A DNA stretch of 64,000 nt from Rubrobacter calidifluminis (lineage in GTDB: Bacteria > Actinomycetota > Rubrobacteria > Rubrobacterales > Rubrobacteraceae), in NCBI RefSeq assembly GCF_028617075.1, contig NZ_JAQKGV010000002.1:124001-188000 (forward strand), given 5' to 3'. A program made the translations under genes and the position numbers. This document shows, in pieces, positions 32,110 to 41,279 of the stretch (positions within the stretch are counted from its first letter, which is position 1; each line of letters opens with the position of its first letter). Under the pieces are notes generated by a model. The model had not been told where the DNA came from. It was given only the letters and a program-made list of their open reading frames with translations, and ran no database searches.

Positions 32110-32963
32110 GGTTCGTGGGATGCGCCCTGGCCTGGCGGCCGGGAGAGGCGGACAAAAAGGTCTCGGCGCTCTCGGTCCTCGACGAGCGGGGCAACATCAT
32201 AGCCAACACCTTCTGCGGGACGGTCGAGGAGATCGCGGGCGCTGTCGAGGGCTACGATGCAGGACACGGTGAGATCATCGTCGGCGTCGATGCTCCGCTC
32301 GCGGTGCCGAACGAGCGGGGAACCCGGCGGGTGGAGCGGCTGCTCTCGCGGCTTTCGCTCCCGGCTTACTCTGCGAGCCGCAAGATCTTCGACGGCCGAC
32401 CCCGCTCGGAGGAGCTGCTCGCGGCGCTGGAGAAGGTCGGTATCGAGTACACCGACTACCCGTTCAGGCGCGAGCGTGACCAGAGCGTCGTCGTCGAGGT
32501 CGACTCGGCTGCGACCCTCAAGGTGCTCTCGCTCGAGCGCAAGGGGATTTCTCAGAACGGCGACCTCTCCCGTCGGCTGGAGGAGATGAGGGAGCCGAGG
32601 TTGCGCAAGGGCAACAAGAAGGCCCGGGCGGAGGCGATAAAGGACGCGATAGACGTCCTGTGGAACACCCCGGGGCTGAGGTTGCGCACCGGGAACCTCT
32701 CGGCGGACCTGCACTCGCCCGAGAACGTGGACCTCTCGAAGCTTGAGGTGAACGAGGAGCTCTCCCACGCCGAGCTGGACCGGATCGTCGCCCTGATCGA
32801 GGCCACGCTCGCCGCCTACACGGTATACCGCCACTGGAAGGGTCGCGACGGTTCGCTCGTGCTCGGCAGCGGGGATGCGGGGGCGGTCCTCATCCCGGCG
32901 AGCGGGGCGCTGCGCGGGTGGATCTTCCGGGAGTGCAGGGCCGCCGGGATGCCCTGCGCCTGA
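32106..32963 (+). CDS. DUF429 family protein (predicted RNase H-like fold)
   Basis: 285 residues. [19 protein letters not shown]-type first strand followed by [26 protein letters not shown] and [23 protein letters not shown] are features of the DUF429 family, whose members are predicted to be nuclease-like but have no established role. TTG overlaps the glmM stop; GTG 32103 is also possible. It is followed closely by hisF, so it may be co-transcribed. No signal peptide. Confidence 0.75.
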   Translation: MRFVGCALAWRPGEADKKVSALSVLDERGNIIANTFCGTVEEIAGAVEGYDAGHGEIIVGVDAPLAVPNERGTRRVERLLSRLSLPAYSASRKIFDGRPRSEELLAALEKVGIEYTDYPFRRERDQSVVVEVDSAATLKVLSLERKGISQNGDLSRRLEEMREPRLRKGNKKARAEAIKDAIDVLWNTPGLRLRTGNLSADLHSPENVDLSKLEVNEELSHAELDRIVALIEATLAAYTVYRHWKGRDGSLVLGSGDAGAVLIPASGALRGWIFRECRAAGMPCA

Positions 32964-32968
32964 GAGAG

Positions 32969-33757
32969 ATGTCCCTCTGCGTGCGCATAATCCCCTGTCT
33001 GGACGTGGACGCCGGACGCGTCGTGAAGGGCACCCGCTTCGAGAACCTGCGCGACGCGGGAGACCCGGTCGAGCTCGCCGCCCTCTACGACCGCGAGGGG
33101 GCCGACGAGATCGTCTTCTACGACATCACCGCCTCCCATCAGCGGCGCTCTACGGCCGTGGAGCTGGCCCGGCGCGCCGCCGAGGAGGTCTTCGTCCCCT
33201 ACACGATAGGCGGAGGGGTGAGGACCGTGGAGGACATGCGGGCGATGCTGCGGGCCGGGGCGGACAAGGTCTCGGTGAACAGCGCCGCCGTCAGGGACCC
33301 CGCCCTCATAAGCCGGGGCGCGGAGCGTTTCGGGAGCCAGTGTATCGTGCTGAGCGTGGACGTGAAACGCGGGGAGGGTGGCGCGGGTTGGGAGGTCTAC
33401 CTGAACGGGGGCCGGGTGAACACCGGCAGGGACGCGCTGGAGTGGCTCGCCGAGGGCGAGCGGCGGGGCGCCGGGGAGTTCGTTTTGAACAGCATGGACT
33501 CCGACGGTACCGAGACCGGATACGACCTGGATCTCATCTCCGCGGTCGCCGGGAGGACGACCCTTCCGATCGTGGCCTCCGGGGGGGCGGGGCATCCGGA
33601 TCACATGGTGGCGGCCGTCGAGGCGGGGGCGAGCGCGGTGCTGGCGGCGAGCATCTTCCACTTCGGATCGTGGAGCATACGGGATGTCAAGGAGTACCTG
33701 GCGAGAAAGGGGGTCCCGGTCCGTTTTGAGCGCGGCGGGGAACGTGAACTTCGGTGA
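32969..33757 (+). CDS. hisF: Imidazole glycerol phosphate synthase cyclase subunit
   Basis: 262 residues, (beta/alpha)8 barrel. With HisH it converts PRFAR and glutamine-derived ammonia to imidazole glycerol phosphate and AICAR. The catalytic aspartates lie in [17 protein letters not shown] and [10 protein letters not shown]. The ATG at 32969 follows GAGAG. hisH is not in the window. Its end overlaps hisIE by about 30 bases, so the two are coupled. Confidence 0.96.
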   Translation: MSLCVRIIPCLDVDAGRVVKGTRFENLRDAGDPVELAALYDREGADEIVFYDITASHQRRSTAVELARRAAEEVFVPYTIGGGVRTVEDMRAMLRAGADKVSVNSAAVRDPALISRGAERFGSQCIVLSVDVKRGEGGAGWEVYLNGGRVNTGRDALEWLAEGERRGAGEFVLNSMDSDGTETGYDLDLISAVAGRTTLPIVASGGAGHPDHMVAAVEAGASAVLAASIFHFGSWSIRDVKEYLARKGVPVRFERGGERELR

Positions 33758-34367
33758 GAGCGGGCTGGTCCCGGTCGTGGCGCAGGACGCGAACACGGGC
33801 GAGGTCCTCACGCTCGCCTACGCCAACAGGGAGGCTCTGGAGCGTACGCTCGAGAGCGGCGAGGCGCATTACTACTCCCGATCGCGGCGGGAGCTGTGGC
33901 GAAAGGGGGCGACGAGCGGCAACACCCAGAGGGTGGTCGAGGTGCGGGTGGACTGTGACGGAGACGCGCTCCTCTACAAGGTGGAGCCGCGGGGGCCGGC
34001 GTGCCACACGGGGCAGAAGAGCTGCTTCTTCAAGGCGCTCGCAGGGGAAGGGGTGGGGCTCGCGCTCGGCGGGAAGAAGGAGGAGGACGATTTCGGGGCG
34101 ATGGTGCGCGAGCTCGCCGGGACGATAGCCCAGCGCCACCGCGAGATGCCCGAGGGGTCCTACACGGCGGAGCTCCTCCGGCAGGGCAGGGCCCGGGTCG
34201 CGCAGAAGGTGGGCGAGGAGGCGGTCGAAGTCGTGGTGGCCGCGCTTGCGGGTGAGAGGGTGGCCGAGGAGACGGCGGATCTCCTCTACCACCTGCTGGT
34301 CCTGCTCGAGGAGCAGCAGGTGGGTGTGGAGGACGTGACGCGCGTCCTGCGCGAGCGGCATGGCTAG
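33726..34367 (+). CDS. hisI: Bifunctional phosphoribosyl-AMP cyclohydrolase / phosphoribosyl-ATP pyrophosphatase
   Basis: About 213 residues, a HisI-HisE fusion (hisIE) for histidine steps two and three. The HisI half carries [45 protein letters not shown] with the zinc cysteines; the HisE half has the all-alpha [31 protein letters not shown] and [16 protein letters not shown] 33726 or GTG 33744 could be the start, both inside or at the end of hisF. The trpE ATG overlaps its stop. Confidence 0.93.
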   Translation: MSAAGNVNFGESGLVPVVAQDANTGEVLTLAYANREALERTLESGEAHYYSRSRRELWRKGATSGNTQRVVEVRVDCDGDALLYKVEPRGPACHTGQKSCFFKALAGEGVGLALGGKKEEDDFGAMVRELAGTIAQRHREMPEGSYTAELLRQGRARVAQKVGEEAVEVVVAALAGERVAEETADLLYHLLVLLEEQQVGVEDVTRVLRERHG

Positions 34368-35871
34368 CGGGGCTCTCACCCCCACGCTGAACGAGGCGCG
34401 CTCTCTCGCCGCGAGCTACGACGTGGTTCCTGTCTACGCCGAGTTCATCGGGGATCTCGAGACGCCGATCTCGGCGGTGATGAAGTTCGGCGGGGAGGAG
34501 AACCTCTTCTTGCTCGAGAGCGCGGAGGCGGCCGAGCGCTTCGGGCGCTACTCCTTCGTCGGCTTCGACCCCAAACGCACGCTCTCCTACCGCGGCGGCG
34601 TCTACACCGTGGTGGACGCCGACGGGGCGCGCGAGGTGGCCGCCGGGGACCCGTTCCGGGGGCTCGCCGGCATAGTGGGCAGAAAGAGCGTCGCCCCGCT
34701 GCCGAACCTGCCGGCTTTCGTCGGCGGGGCGGTGGGCTACTTCTCCTACGACGCGGTGCGCTACCTGGAACGGCTGCCGGACGCCCCGCCGGACGATCTG
34801 GGTATCCCGGAGGCTTACTTCCTGCTCACGGACACCCTCGTCGTCTTCGACCACCTGCGCCACCGGGTGCTCGTGGTCTCGCTTCTGGACGCCTCCGGGC
34901 TCTCGGACGTGGGCGGGGAGGGTTTCGTCGCGGCCTACCGCCGGGCGGCGGACGACATCCGGAGGGTTTCGGAGCGCCTGGCGGCCCCTCTCCGGTCGCG
35001 AAACCTGCCGTCCGGAGAGGGCAGCCTCGAGATCACCTCGAACATGGACCGGAGAGAGTACGAGGAGGCGGTGGCACGGGCGATAGAGTACATCCGGGCG
35101 GGTGACGCCTTCCAGGTGGTGCCCTCCCAGCGCTTCGAGGCCGGGGTGGGGGAGCTGGACCCGCTGCTCCTGTACCGTGGTCTGCGTACGGTCAACCCTT
35201 CCCCGTACATGACCTACCTGAAGATGGGAGACTTCGCGCTCGTCGGTGCTTCCCCCGAACCGCTGGTGCGGGTGGAGGGGAGAAGGGCGATGACCCGGCC
35301 CGTGGCGGGGACCAGGAGGCGCGGGGCTTCGCCGGAGGAGGACGTGGCCCTCGAGAAGGAGCTCCTCGCCGACGAGAAGGAGCGGGCGGAGCACGTGATG
35401 CTGGTCGATTTGGGGCGCAACGACCTGGGGCGGGTGTGCGAGGTCGGATCGGTCGAGGTCTCGGCCTTCATGCAGATAGAGCGCTACTCGCACGTGATGC
35501 ACATAGTCTCCACGGTGGAGGGCGACCTGCGGGAAGACCTCACGGCGCTGGACGCCCTGGCGTCGGCCTTCCCGGCTGGAACGGTCTCCGGGGCGCCGAA
35601 GATCAGGGCGATGGAGATCATCGACGAACTGGAGCCCACCCGCCGCGGACCCTACGCCGGCGCGACGGGCTACTACGGGGTGGACGGGAGGCTCGACACC
35701 TGCATAACCCTGCGCACGGCGCTGGTGAAGGGGGGGAGGGTCTACTTCCAGGCCGGCGGCGGGGTGGTGGCGGACTCGGTTCCTGCTCTGGAGTACGAGG
35801 AGAGCCGCAACAAGGCCCGCGCGATCGTCCGGGCGCTGGAGGTGGCTCGGAGCCGCCCAATGTGGCTCTAG
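34360..35871 (+). CDS. trpE: Anthranilate synthase component I
   Basis: 503 residues; converts chorismate to anthranilate, first committed step of tryptophan synthesis. The feedback-site region near [16 protein letters not shown] and the catalytic half with [70 protein letters not shown] are conserved. The glutaminase partner TrpG is not in the window. Starts inside the end of hisIE, so his and trp genes appear to share a transcript. Converges with the TetR gene, the stops overlapping by four bases. Confidence 0.95.
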   Translation: MASGALTPTLNEARSLAASYDVVPVYAEFIGDLETPISAVMKFGGEENLFLLESAEAAERFGRYSFVGFDPKRTLSYRGGVYTVVDADGAREVAAGDPFRGLAGIVGRKSVAPLPNLPAFVGGAVGYFSYDAVRYLERLPDAPPDDLGIPEAYFLLTDTLVVFDHLRHRVLVVSLLDASGLSDVGGEGFVAAYRRAADDIRRVSERLAAPLRSRNLPSGEGSLEITSNMDRREYEEAVARAIEYIRAGDAFQVVPSQRFEAGVGELDPLLLYRGLRTVNPSPYMTYLKMGDFALVGASPEPLVRVEGRRAMTRPVAGTRRRGASPEEDVALEKELLADEKERAEHVMLVDLGRNDLGRVCEVGSVEVSAFMQIERYSHVMHIVSTVEGDLREDLTALDALASAFPAGTVSGAPKIRAMEIIDELEPTRRGPYAGATGYYGVDGRLDTCITLRTALVKGGRVYFQAGGGVVADSVPALEYEESRNKARAIVRALEVARSRPMWL

Positions 35872-36446
35872 AGCTTCTCCGAGGCGAGGTCGCGCAGCCC
35901 GCGGGCTATCCGCTCCGAACTGAAACCTAGCACGTGCCGCTGGTAGTGGTAGAGATCCACCGCGAGCGGGGCGAGCAGGGCGTGCGCCAGATACTCGAGG
36001 TCGAGCCCCCGTCTGATCGCACCCTCCCGCTCGGCTTCTCGCAACAGCACCAGCACGGTCCAGCGCTGCCAGTCGTAGGCCGGGTGCGAGAACCGCTCGA
36101 CCCTGTCCGAGCCGCAGAGCGGCTCCTGGCCCCCGTAGAGCAGCTCCAGGTTCTCCTCGGTGAAGAGGACCATCTCCTCCAGAAACCGATCCAGCTTCTC
36201 CAGCGCACCGATCCCGCTCTCCGAGACGAGCTTCATCGTCCGCCGCTGGAAGACGCGGGTGGGCTCGTCGAGGAGCGCCTCGCACAGAAGCCCCTTGTTC
36301 GGAAAACGCCGGTAGAGCGTCCCCTTCCCGACCCCGGCGGCCCGGGCGATCTCGGACATCGTCACCCCCGTCACCCCGCGCTCGGAGAACAGAGCGCGCG
36401 CCGCATCGAGGATCCTCTCCCGGTTGCGCACCGCGTCTTTGCGCAT
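35868..36446 (-). CDS. TetR/AcrR family transcriptional regulator
   Basis: About 192 residues from the ATG at 36446 ([25 protein letters not shown]). Upstream in-frame ATGs at 36479 and 36512 add 11 or 22 residues; 36479 has AAAGGTG at 11 bases. N-terminal HTH is [28 protein letters not shown]; the rest is a helical ligand domain of unknown specificity. Divergent from wrbA, with a 12-bp palindrome in the gap, so it probably controls wrbA and itself. Confidence 0.9.
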   Translation of the reverse strand: MRKDAVRNRERILDAARALFSERGVTGVTMSEIARAAGVGKGTLYRRFPNKGLLCEALLDEPTRVFQRRTMKLVSESGIGALEKLDRFLEEMVLFTEENLELLYGGQEPLCGSDRVERFSHPAYDWQRWTVLVLLREAEREGAIRRGLDLEYLAHALLAPLAVDLYHYQRHVLGFSSERIARGLRDLASEKL

Positions 36447-36502
36447 CCCCTCTTCGCCTCTCGACCACGAACCCCGCATGTGAGCCCGTACACCTTTCGT
36501 CC

Positions 36503-36555
36503 TTGACAGCATGAGTCTACCGCGTTAACTTCACGGCATAAACGGACTGTAGTCC
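36503..36555 (+). promoter_or_regulatory. wrbA promoter region with candidate TetR operator
   Basis: TTGACA (36503-36508) could be a -35 element for wrbA. GGACT-GT-AGTCC (36544-36555) is a short inverted repeat just before the wrbA ribosome binding site, in the space between the divergent TetR gene and wrbA. Assignment as operator is inference from position. Confidence 0.4.
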
Positions 36556-36575
36556 ATATATTGGAAGGAGTCTGG

Positions 36576-37181
36576 ATGGCGGTCAGGGTAGCGGTGATCT
36601 ACTACAGTGCGACGGGCAACGTCTACCGGCTGGCGCGGGCTGTCGAGGAGGGTGCCCGGGAGGCCGGGGCGGAGGTGCGTCTGCGCAAGGTACGGGAGCT
36701 GGCGCCGCAGGAGGCGATAAAGAGCAACCAGGGCTGGTACGAGCATTCGCTCGAGACGCAGGACGTACCGGAGGCGAGCCTGGAGGATCTGGAGTGGGCG
36801 GACGCGTTCGTCTTCGGGACGCCGACGCGGTTCGGGAACGTCTCGGCGCAGCTCAAGCAGTTCCTCGACACGACGGGTCCGCTGTGGGCGGAGGGGAAGC
36901 TCGCGGACAAGGTGGCGAGCGCGTTCACGAGCGCGCAGAACGCCCACGGCGGGCAGGAGACGACCATCGCGACGCTCTACAACGTGTTCGCGCACTGGGG
37001 TGCGGTGATCGTACCGCCCGGGTACACCGCTCAGGAGGTCTTCGAGGCGGGGGGCAACCCCTACGGGGCGAGCAGCACCGGGCGCGAGGAGGGGCCGACC
37101 GGGGAGGAGCTCGCCGCGGCCCGCTACCAGGGACGCCGGGTGGTCGAGAAGGCTGCGGCCCTGGTAAGGAGCCGGGTGTAG
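36576..37181 (+). CDS. wrbA: NAD(P)H:quinone oxidoreductase, WrbA type
   Basis: 201 residues, flavodoxin-like. VAVIYYSATGNVYRLARAVEEGAREAG is the FMN phosphate-binding loop; GTPTRFGNVSAQLKQFLDTTGPLWAEGKLADKVASAFTSAQNAHGGQETT is diagnostic of WrbA. Two-electron quinone reduction avoids semiquinone radicals. ATG 36576 lies six bases after GGAAGGAG. Followed by the iron-type dehydrogenase within 12 bases. Confidence 0.95.
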   Translation: MAVRVAVIYYSATGNVYRLARAVEEGAREAGAEVRLRKVRELAPQEAIKSNQGWYEHSLETQDVPEASLEDLEWADAFVFGTPTRFGNVSAQLKQFLDTTGPLWAEGKLADKVASAFTSAQNAHGGQETTIATLYNVFAHWGAVIVPPGYTAQEVFEAGGNPYGASSTGREEGPTGEELAAARYQGRRVVEKAAALVRSRV

Positions 37182-37192
37182 AATCCCCTGGT

Positions 37193-38215
37193 GTGAGAGC
37201 GGGGACGCACACCTTCCTTCCCACGCGCCGGGTGCATTTCGGCGCGGGCAGCGTCGCGAGGCTCGAGGAGGAGGCGCGGCCGTACGGCCGCGCCTTCGTC
37301 GTCACCGGCCGGACGCTCGACGAAAAGACGGACCTGGTGAGGAGGGTGGAGGGGCTTCTGGGGGAGCGTCACGCCGGGACCTTCGCCGGGATGGGCGAGC
37401 ACACGCCGGGGAGCGCCGTGGAGCGGGCGGCGGAGCGGGCGCGGGAGGCCGACCTCCTAGTCGCCTTCGGCGGGGGGAGCGTCGTAGACGGGACGAAGGC
37501 GGTGGCTGCGAGAGTCGGTTACCCGCAGCAGGTCGCCGTCCCGACGACCCTCTCGGGGGCCGAGTGGGCGCACCTCGTCGGGGTGACCGACGAGGCCGCC
37601 GGGCGCAAGGCGGGGTTTGCGGACGAACGGGCGGTGCCGCCGGTGGTCATACTCGACCCCGAGCTCACGCTCGCCACGCCCGAGAGGCTCTGGCTCTCGA
37701 CCGGCATCCGGGCGCTCGACCACGCGGTGGAGGGAATCCTCTACGGGGGGGAGCACCCGGTGACCGACGTGACCGGGGTTGAGGGTGCGCGGCGTCTGGT
37801 GCGGCTTCTTCCGCGCTCGAAGCGCGAGCCCGGGGACGTGGAGGTGCGGGGTGAGCTTCAGGTCGCATCCTGGCTCGCGTACTTCGCCCCGCTGAACACC
37901 CCGATGGGGATCTCACACGTGCTCGGGCGCAGGTTGGGGGCGAGCTACGGTATACCGCACGGCATCACCTCGTGCATCACGCTCGCCCCGAGTCTGGAGG
38001 TCATGCGGGAGGGCTTCGCCTCACAAAGGTGGGAGCTTCTCTCCGGGGCGCTCGGCGGGGACCCGCCGGAGAGGGTGGCGGCGCTGGTCCGGGAGCTCGG
38101 TCTCCCGCACAGGCTGCGGGACTTCGGCGTGCCCGAAGAAGACCTGGAGAAGGTGGCTTCGGAGTTCGGGGAGCGCGCCGCCCGGGCGCTCGAGATACTG
38201 CGCCGGGCCTACTGA
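37193..38215 (+). CDS. Iron-containing alcohol dehydrogenase, maleylacetate reductase-like
   Basis: 340 residues, GTG start. The N-terminal Rossmann-like part has VAFGGGSVVDGTKAVA; the C-terminal helical part carries the metal-site residues in TGIRALDHAVEGIL and GISHVLGRRLGASYGIPHGIT. Length and THTFLPTRRVHFGAGS fit the maleylacetate reductase branch, used in aromatic ring degradation, but the substrate is not proven. A TAGAAT box lies eight bases before the GTG, so the gene might also be transcribed as a leaderless mRNA. Confidence 0.82.
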   Translation: MRAGTHTFLPTRRVHFGAGSVARLEEEARPYGRAFVVTGRTLDEKTDLVRRVEGLLGERHAGTFAGMGEHTPGSAVERAAERAREADLLVAFGGGSVVDGTKAVAARVGYPQQVAVPTTLSGAEWAHLVGVTDEAAGRKAGFADERAVPPVVILDPELTLATPERLWLSTGIRALDHAVEGILYGGEHPVTDVTGVEGARRLVRLLPRSKREPGDVEVRGELQVASWLAYFAPLNTPMGISHVLGRRLGASYGIPHGITSCITLAPSLEVMREGFASQRWELLSGALGGDPPERVAALVRELGLPHRLRDFGVPEEDLEKVASEFGERAARALEILRRAY

Positions 38216-39129
38216 TCCGCGACCCTGAGTACGATCTTGCCGCGGGTGTGGCCGGACTCCACCCGCTCGTGGGCCTCGGCCGCACTCGCGAGCGGCAGGA
38301 CGTCCGCGACCTCGACGTGCAGCCTGCCGGCGTCGATCATCTCCGCTAACCTCTCCAGCCTGGGGCGGTCGGAGGTCGCGCTGAAGGCGTGGTAGGAGAT
38401 CCCACGCCCCACCTCCTCGCCGAAGGCGACTATCGAGACGACGCGCCCGCCGTCGCGCACCGCGCCGAAGCTCCTTCTGAAGGTCTCGCCGCCGACGCAG
38501 TCGAAGACGGCGTCAACACCGTCCGGAGCGGCTTCCCTCACCGCCGAGACCCAGTCGCCGTGGTAGTCGATGGCCGCCTCTGCGCCGAGATCGCGCAGGT
38601 AGTCGTGGTTGCGGGGGCTCGCGGTCCCTATGACCCGCGCCCCGATCACGCCGGAAGCCAGCTGGACGGCGAAGGTGCCCACACCGCCCGTGGCCCCGGT
38701 GATGAGGATGGTCTCGCCGCGGCGGAGCCCTATCTCGTCGAAGAGAGCCTGATGCGCCGTGCAGCCCGCGATCGGGACCGCCGCGGCCTCCTCGAAGGAG
38801 AGCGAGGCCGGTTTGTGGGCCACGACCCCGGCCGGGGCGGTGACGTACTCCGCGTAGCAGCCGCCCGAAGCGAGGTAGACCTCATCCCCCTCGGCGAACC
38901 CTCCGGCCTGCGGACCGGCCGCCTCGACCACGCCCGCGCCCTCGAGCCCGAGGACGTGGGGGAAGCTCCTTCGCCCGAAGAGCCCCTCGCGCTCCTTGAC
39001 GTCCCAGGGGCCGACCCCGGCGGCCCGGACGCGTACGAGCACGCCCTCGGGGGAGACTTCCGGTTTCGGGAGCTCTACGAGCCGCATGCGCTCCCGGCCG
39101 CCGAAACCGTCTATCGCCACCGCTCGCAT
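38209..39129 (-). CDS. MDR-superfamily NAD(P)-dependent oxidoreductase (quinone oxidoreductase-like)
   Basis: 306 residues. GroES-like N-terminal domain (EVSPEGVLVRVRAAGVGPWDVKEREGLFG, HVLGLEGAGVVEAAG) and a Rossmann domain with GATGGVGTFAVQLAS. It lacks the zinc-ligand cysteines of true alcohol dehydrogenases, so a zinc-independent quinone or enone reductase is likely. ATG at 39129 matches the family N-terminus; the open frame extends further without similarity. Starts six bases after the diadenylate cyclase stop, so co-transcribed with it. Convergent with the iron-type dehydrogenase, ends overlapping. Confidence 0.88.
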   Translation of the reverse strand: MRAVAIDGFGGRERMRLVELPKPEVSPEGVLVRVRAAGVGPWDVKEREGLFGRRSFPHVLGLEGAGVVEAAGPQAGGFAEGDEVYLASGGCYAEYVTAPAGVVAHKPASLSFEEAAAVPIAGCTAHQALFDEIGLRRGETILITGATGGVGTFAVQLASGVIGARVIGTASPRNHDYLRDLGAEAAIDYHGDWVSAVREAAPDGVDAVFDCVGGETFRRSFGAVRDGGRVVSIVAFGEEVGRGISYHAFSATSDRPRLERLAEMIDAGRLHVEVADVLPLASAAEAHERVESGHTRGKIVLRVADQ

Positions 39130-39134
39130 CACGG

Positions 39135-39728
39135 TCAGTCGGACTTCCCGATGACGGTGATGTCCTCCTCCGTGCGGGTGAAGGTCCTGCCTTCGAGGCG
39201 GGAGTTGTACCCGTCCCACATCCAGAACTCTGGGACGATCTCCGAGATGAGCTCCCCATCGTCGAACATCCGGACCATCGAGCTCTCCGAGACGACTATC
39301 GCGACCGCCCCGGTCTGCCGGGTCACCGAGGCCGCGGCCATGTGCCGGCTGCCCAGCCCCAGCGGCAGCTCGACCCCCTCGGAGGTCGTGTCGATGTAGC
39401 GGGTGGCCGAGACGACGACGCCATCGTCCGAAACGACGAAAGCCCCATCGAGCTGGGCTAGCTCCTTTACCGTCTCACGCATGTTGGCGTCCTCTATGTG
39501 CTTGCGCTCCTCCGGATGCCCCTCCAGGGGGTCGAGGATCAGGGTCTTCGAGCGCCTGAGCACCTCCTCGGAGTCCCCGACCACGAAGAGCGTACCTATC
39601 TTGCGTCCCTCGCGTCCCTCGCGCGCTATCTCGACCGCCAGGGCTATGGTCTGCTCCAGGACCCTGGTGTTGACCCCCCGCTTCTGGGAGCAGATCTCCT
39701 TGAAGAGCGTCCTCTTGCCTTTGGCCAA
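39135..39728 (-). CDS. Stand-alone diadenylate cyclase (DisA_N/DAC domain) protein
   Basis: 197 residues. The DAC catalytic motifs are D94-G95-A96 in QLDGAFVVSDDG and R128-H129 in GLGSRHMAAASV; the third position of the usual RHR is Met130. Such domains make cyclic di-AMP from two ATP. There is no transmembrane segment (unlike CdaA) and no C-terminal HhH domain (unlike DisA); an approximately 90-residue N-terminal region precedes the core, containing KIGTLFVVGDSEEVL. TTG start eight bases after GGAGG. Activity is expected from the motifs but not shown. Confidence 0.87.
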   Translation of the reverse strand: MAKGKRTLFKEICSQKRGVNTRVLEQTIALAVEIAREGREGRKIGTLFVVGDSEEVLRRSKTLILDPLEGHPEERKHIEDANMRETVKELAQLDGAFVVSDDGVVVSATRYIDTTSEGVELPLGLGSRHMAAASVTRQTGAVAIVVSESSMVRMFDDGELISEIVPEFWMWDGYNSRLEGRTFTRTEEDITVIGKSD

Positions 39729-39911
39729 GTATCAAACCTCCATCTTCTCGAGAAGAGAACCGCCGGCTTCTCCGGGTGCCACGTGCTGACCCCTGCTTTC
39801 CCACCCCGGGGAATATACGAAGAAACATCCCCCCGGTAGCGAGCCTCCCGTATGGATTTATATAAGCATTGTATCATGAGCCGGCCTCTCTTCCCGCATC
39901 CGCGGTCTCCC
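39729..39911 (-). promoter_or_regulatory. Intergenic region upstream of the diadenylate cyclase gene
   Basis: 183 bases between the VOC dioxygenase stop and the cyclase start. The part near 39850-39885 is distinctly AT-rich (minus strand contains TACAATGCTTATATAAATCC) and likely holds the promoter for the cyclase-MDR pair. No clear -35/-10 pair with standard spacing was settled on. Confidence 0.4.
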
Positions 39912-40859
39912 TCAGCCTCTGGAGAGGGCGGGGAGGAGTCCTTCCAGACTCGTGCGCTGAGGTTCGAGCCACGGTGGCAGCTGGAGCCTCTCTCCGAGGT
40001 GGTCGGGGTCCTCGTCTACGGTGAAGCCGGGAGGGTCGGTTGCGATCTCGAAGAGGACGCCGCCGGGCTCGCGGAAGTAGACCGAGCGGAAGTACTTGCG
40101 GTCCATCACCGGTGTTACGTGGTACCCGAGGGAGGACAGTTCCTCCCTCAGCGCGAGCTGGCTCTCTTCGTCCGGGACCCGGAAGGCCACGTGGTGGACG
40201 GTGCCCACCCCCGTGCTGCCGCCCGGGAACCCCGCGGCCTCCGAGACGTCCACGAGCGAGCCCGGCTTCCCGTCACCGGCCGCGAACCGAACCCGGCCCT
40301 CCGTCTCGCCGACCTTCCGGAAACCGAGGTGTTCGGTGAGAAGCTCCGCGGTCTTCTCGGCACCTTCGACGGCGAGCGTGACGTGGTGCAGCCCGCGCAC
40401 CGCGCTCTCCGGTGGGACGGGACCGCCGAAGTATCCCTGCCGGGTCTCCTTCCTGCCTGCGACGAGCTCCAGACGTAACCCGTCAGGATCCTGGAAGCCG
40501 AGAACCGTGTCCCCGAACCGCTCACGCGGCTTTTCGAAGCGGACTCCATTTTCTATGAGCCTCTGTGTCCAGTATCCGAGCGAGCCCGCGGGTACGGAGA
40601 CGGCGGTCGTGATCACCTGCCCCGACCCCTTGCGTCCCTTCGGGGCGCCCGGCCAGGGGAAGAAGGTGATGATCGTGCCGGGGCTGCCGGTCCCGTCGCC
40701 GTAGTAGAGGTGGTAGGTCGTGGGGTCGTCGAAGTTCACCGTCTTCTTCACCAGACGCATCCCCAGGACCTCCGAGTAGAACAGCACGTTCTCACGCGGC
40801 GGACCGGCTATCGCGGTGAGGTGGTGTATCCCGTGGGTTACGGTCTTCGTCTCGCCCAT
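39912..40859 (-). CDS. VOC-family ring-cleaving dioxygenase (MhqO-like)
   Basis: 315 residues with two tandem glyoxalase/VOC modules: GIHHLTAIAGPPRENVLFYSEVLGMRLVKKTVNFDDPTTYHLYYGD and VRGLHHVTLAVEGAEKTAELLTEHLGF. Metal ligand histidines in HHLTAI and VHHVAFRV and a glutamate in GVLFEIATDPPGF are visible. Related B. subtilis proteins (MhqO) act in quinone and catechol detoxification. ATG lies ten bases downstream of the restored end of the PPOX gene, so likely one operon with it, DoxX and MarR. Confidence 0.88.
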   Translation of the reverse strand: MGETKTVTHGIHHLTAIAGPPRENVLFYSEVLGMRLVKKTVNFDDPTTYHLYYGDGTGSPGTIITFFPWPGAPKGRKGSGQVITTAVSVPAGSLGYWTQRLIENGVRFEKPRERFGDTVLGFQDPDGLRLELVAGRKETRQGYFGGPVPPESAVRGLHHVTLAVEGAEKTAELLTEHLGFRKVGETEGRVRFAAGDGKPGSLVDVSEAAGFPGGSTGVGTVHHVAFRVPDEESQLALREELSSLGYHVTPVMDRKYFRSVYFREPGGVLFEIATDPPGFTVDEDPDHLGERLQLPPWLEPQRTSLEGLLPALSRG

Positions 40860-40869
40860 CGCACCGCCT

Positions 40870-41279
40870 TCAGCCCATGTGGGTGGTGTGCTCGGGACGG
40901 ACGTAGATTATCACCCGCTCCTCTCCCGGCCGCCGGTCGGGGTATTCGTCCACCCGAGATACTTCTTGGCCATCGCGTTTATGAAGTCGAAGTTCGGATC
41001 GTCCTCGATGCGCTCCACCACACCGCGTACCTCGAGGTAGCGGTAAGGGTTCTCGGGATCGACGATCGAGAGGGCTACCCTCGGGTCGCGCCTGAGGTTG
41101 CGGTACTTCTGGCGCGTCTTGGTCTGGCTGAACTTTATGTACTCGCCGTCCCAGTCGAACCACACCGGGTTGCTCTGCGGCTCGCCTTTGGGACCCACGG
41201 TCGCCACGTGGGCCAGCGCCTTGCTCCTGAGCAGATCCTCGAACTTATGCGGGATGACGGAGGAAGTCTTCTCGCTCAA
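40870..41279 (-). pseudogene. PPOX-class F420/flavin-dependent oxidoreductase, C-terminal frameshift
   Basis: The first 107 or so residues (LRSKALAHVATVGPKGEPQSNPVWFDWDG, RVALSIVDPENPYRYLEVRG, INAMAKKYLG) are a clear split-barrel PPOX-type enzyme. After KKYLG the frame runs out of register (WTNTPTGG and a stop at 40911). The family tail VDEYPDRRPGEERVIIYVRPEH is encoded in the next frame and ends at 40870. A single base is missing at or near the CCC run 40953-40955 (GGG on the coding strand). Either a real mutation or an assembly error; the truncated product could retain part of its function. TTG start, directly after the doxX stop. Confidence 0.85.

Noticed and set aside
34030-36468. Long minus-strand frame covering trpE and part of the TetR gene
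   Set aside because: Proline/arginine-rich composition with no domain; trpE on the other strand is unambiguous.
40905-40960. TGA that ends the PPOX gene as a possible second selenocysteine codon
   Set aside because: The expected family tail is in another frame, not downstream in the same frame, so a frameshift explains it better.
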